Assembly (NCBI RefSeq): GCF_026745355.1
Contig: NC_079206.1
Coordinates: forward strand, 22,127,399 to 22,191,398
Direction of reading: 5' to 3'
DNA from: Beta vulgaris subsp. vulgaris
Taxonomy: Eukaryota; Streptophyta; Magnoliopsida; Caryophyllales; Amaranthaceae
DNA: 64,000 nt
Shown: positions 63,177 through 64,000 of the stretch, piece after piece
How the letters are laid out: each line of letters begins with the position of its first letter
How positions within the stretch are numbered: the stretch's first letter is position 1
The notes under the pieces: model-generated
What the model was told of the DNA's origin: nothing
What the model saw: the letters and a program-made list of their open reading frames with translations, nothing else
Database searches by the model: none
Position numbers and translations under genes: made by a program

Positions 63177-63442
63177 GTGGAAAGGAGAGCAAATGAAGCT
63201 CCATATAATTCTTCAAGAAAGACTGTGCGACTCTCTCTAAAATCAAAACTCTCTCAACTTTCAGTTCACAATTCCTAAATTTAGAGGTCAGATGTGTATT
63301 TTGGAGTGCTCGGAATAACGTGCGGACGACAGACGGCCTAACATTAGGGTTTGCACGAGCTAAAGTGCTACTGTGCTAGTGCTGGTGCTAGACTACTCAT
63401 TTAGGGTTGGATCTCAATTCCCATATAGACACTAGAGATTAG

Positions 63443-63738
63443 GGCCTTGTTTGGTTGACAAAACAAATCATGGGAAGTGCAAATTCTTAGGAAGTAGAAG
63501 TATATAAAGTTGTTTGGTTGGCAAAACCATGGGAATTTGCACTTCATAGGAAGTTCTACTTCCTTCAAAATGAAGGAAGTTACTTACCTAGGCCCCCCTA
63601 GGTAAGTAGAGCTTCCCATAGGAAGTTCTACTTCCCATTACCAACCAAACACAATTTTACACTTCCTAGGAATTTCAAATACATGGAAAAAATAACTTCC
63701 TAGGAAGTATGACTTCCCATATACAACAAAACAAGGCC
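63443..63738. mobile_element. GGCCTTGTTT-type MITE upstream of the PPR gene
   Basis: Ends GGCCTTGTTTGGTTG and caacaaaacaaggcc are inverted and flanked by TAG on both sides (63440-63442, 63739-63741). The interior has strong internal pairing (gggaagtagaacttcc-type palindromes, ctaggccccccctaggtaag). Its near end is 266 bp upstream of the PPR ATG. A 3-bp duplication suggests a Harbinger-like origin. Confidence 0.75.
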
Positions 63739-63795
63739 TAGATTTGAAGTCAAGAGCTACCTGGTAATAATTAATAGGTCTCATGTTAGTTGCTA

Positions 63796-64000
63796 CTCCC
63801 TCCGTTTCATTTTAATCTACACATTTTGACATTTTATACTATTCACAAATTTCACTTTGACCATCATTTTTGATTTATACGCGCATGAAAATATAGTCAT
63901 GTGGGATCTAGTTAGATTCATCATAACATGTATTTTATTAATATGTACTTTTTATAATTTTTACAAATACAAAACTAAAGATATATGTCCTCAAAGTTTT
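63796..64000. mobile_element. Stowaway-type MITE, cut by the window end
   Basis: CTCCCTCCGTTTCATTTTAA after TA (63794-63795) begins a copy of the family at 38808-39138 (shared cattttacactattcacaaa-like, catgtgRgatcttgttagattc and aaagatatatgtcctcaaag). The right end lies beyond the window. Confidence 0.8.

Noticed and set aside
1..64000. tRNA, rRNA or snoRNA genes
   Set aside because: No cloverleaf with A/B boxes or rRNA-like conserved stretch was noticed by eye; the tRNA-Met complement at 33341-33352 and 59639-59650 are retrotransposon primer sites. A tRNAscan/Infernal run would be decisive.

Overview
This window is plant nuclear DNA. It has eudicot-type multi-exon genes with GT-AG introns, AT-rich intergenic DNA and many nested transposons. 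The order is not certain. A six-cysteine knottin-type peptide precursor of a kind well known in Caryophyllales, together with the MITE style, makes Caryophyllales (for example Amaranthaceae) a reasonable but low-confidence guess.

Four host genes can be supported. They are a two-domain REM-type B3 transcription factor gene (9385-13257, +), a small secreted knottin-like peptide gene (22898-23170, +), a 12-exon gene that fits plant SUV2/ATRIP, the partner of the ATR checkpoint kinase (39362-49235, +), and a single-exon P-class pentatricopeptide repeat gene, probably organellar (60681-63176, -). They do not form a functional cluster. Each sits in its own gap between transposons.

Nearly everything else is mobile DNA, and many boundaries can be fixed from target-site duplications (TSDs). 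1-9003: a solo LTR, several MITEs, and a stack in which a Harbinger-type MITE holds a Helitron, which holds a 5.0 kb Mutator-like element (MULE). The MULE has 87-bp perfect terminal repeats, a perfect 9-bp TSD, a broken mudrA-type transposase gene and an intact convergent zinc-finger ORF. 13537-21740: Harbinger MITEs, a G/C-skewed non-autonomous MULE, a Helitron, and a relic duplicate of the B3 locus flanks. 24071-33498: a Pack-MULE carrying exon 1 of a RABH1 (Rab6-type) GTPase, abutted by a Ty1/copia element with 141-bp LTRs. That copia element is split by a 3.6 kb CACTA element carrying three exons that look like aminodeoxychorismate synthase. 35205-38792: a decayed LINE and two MULE-type elements. 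49601-60102: a second, integrase-less copia element disrupted by a Harbinger element, a hAT MITE, a Helitron split by a 1.73 kb solo LTR, and a CACTA fragment. 63443-64000: MITEs upstream of the PPR gene.

The main biological interest is transposon-mediated capture of host gene fragments (RABH1 exon 1 and ADCS exons), the MULE with its convergent accessory ORF, and the datable nesting order. No rRNA, tRNA or CRISPR features were recognised. All family names come from recognition of sequence motifs; no database search was possible.
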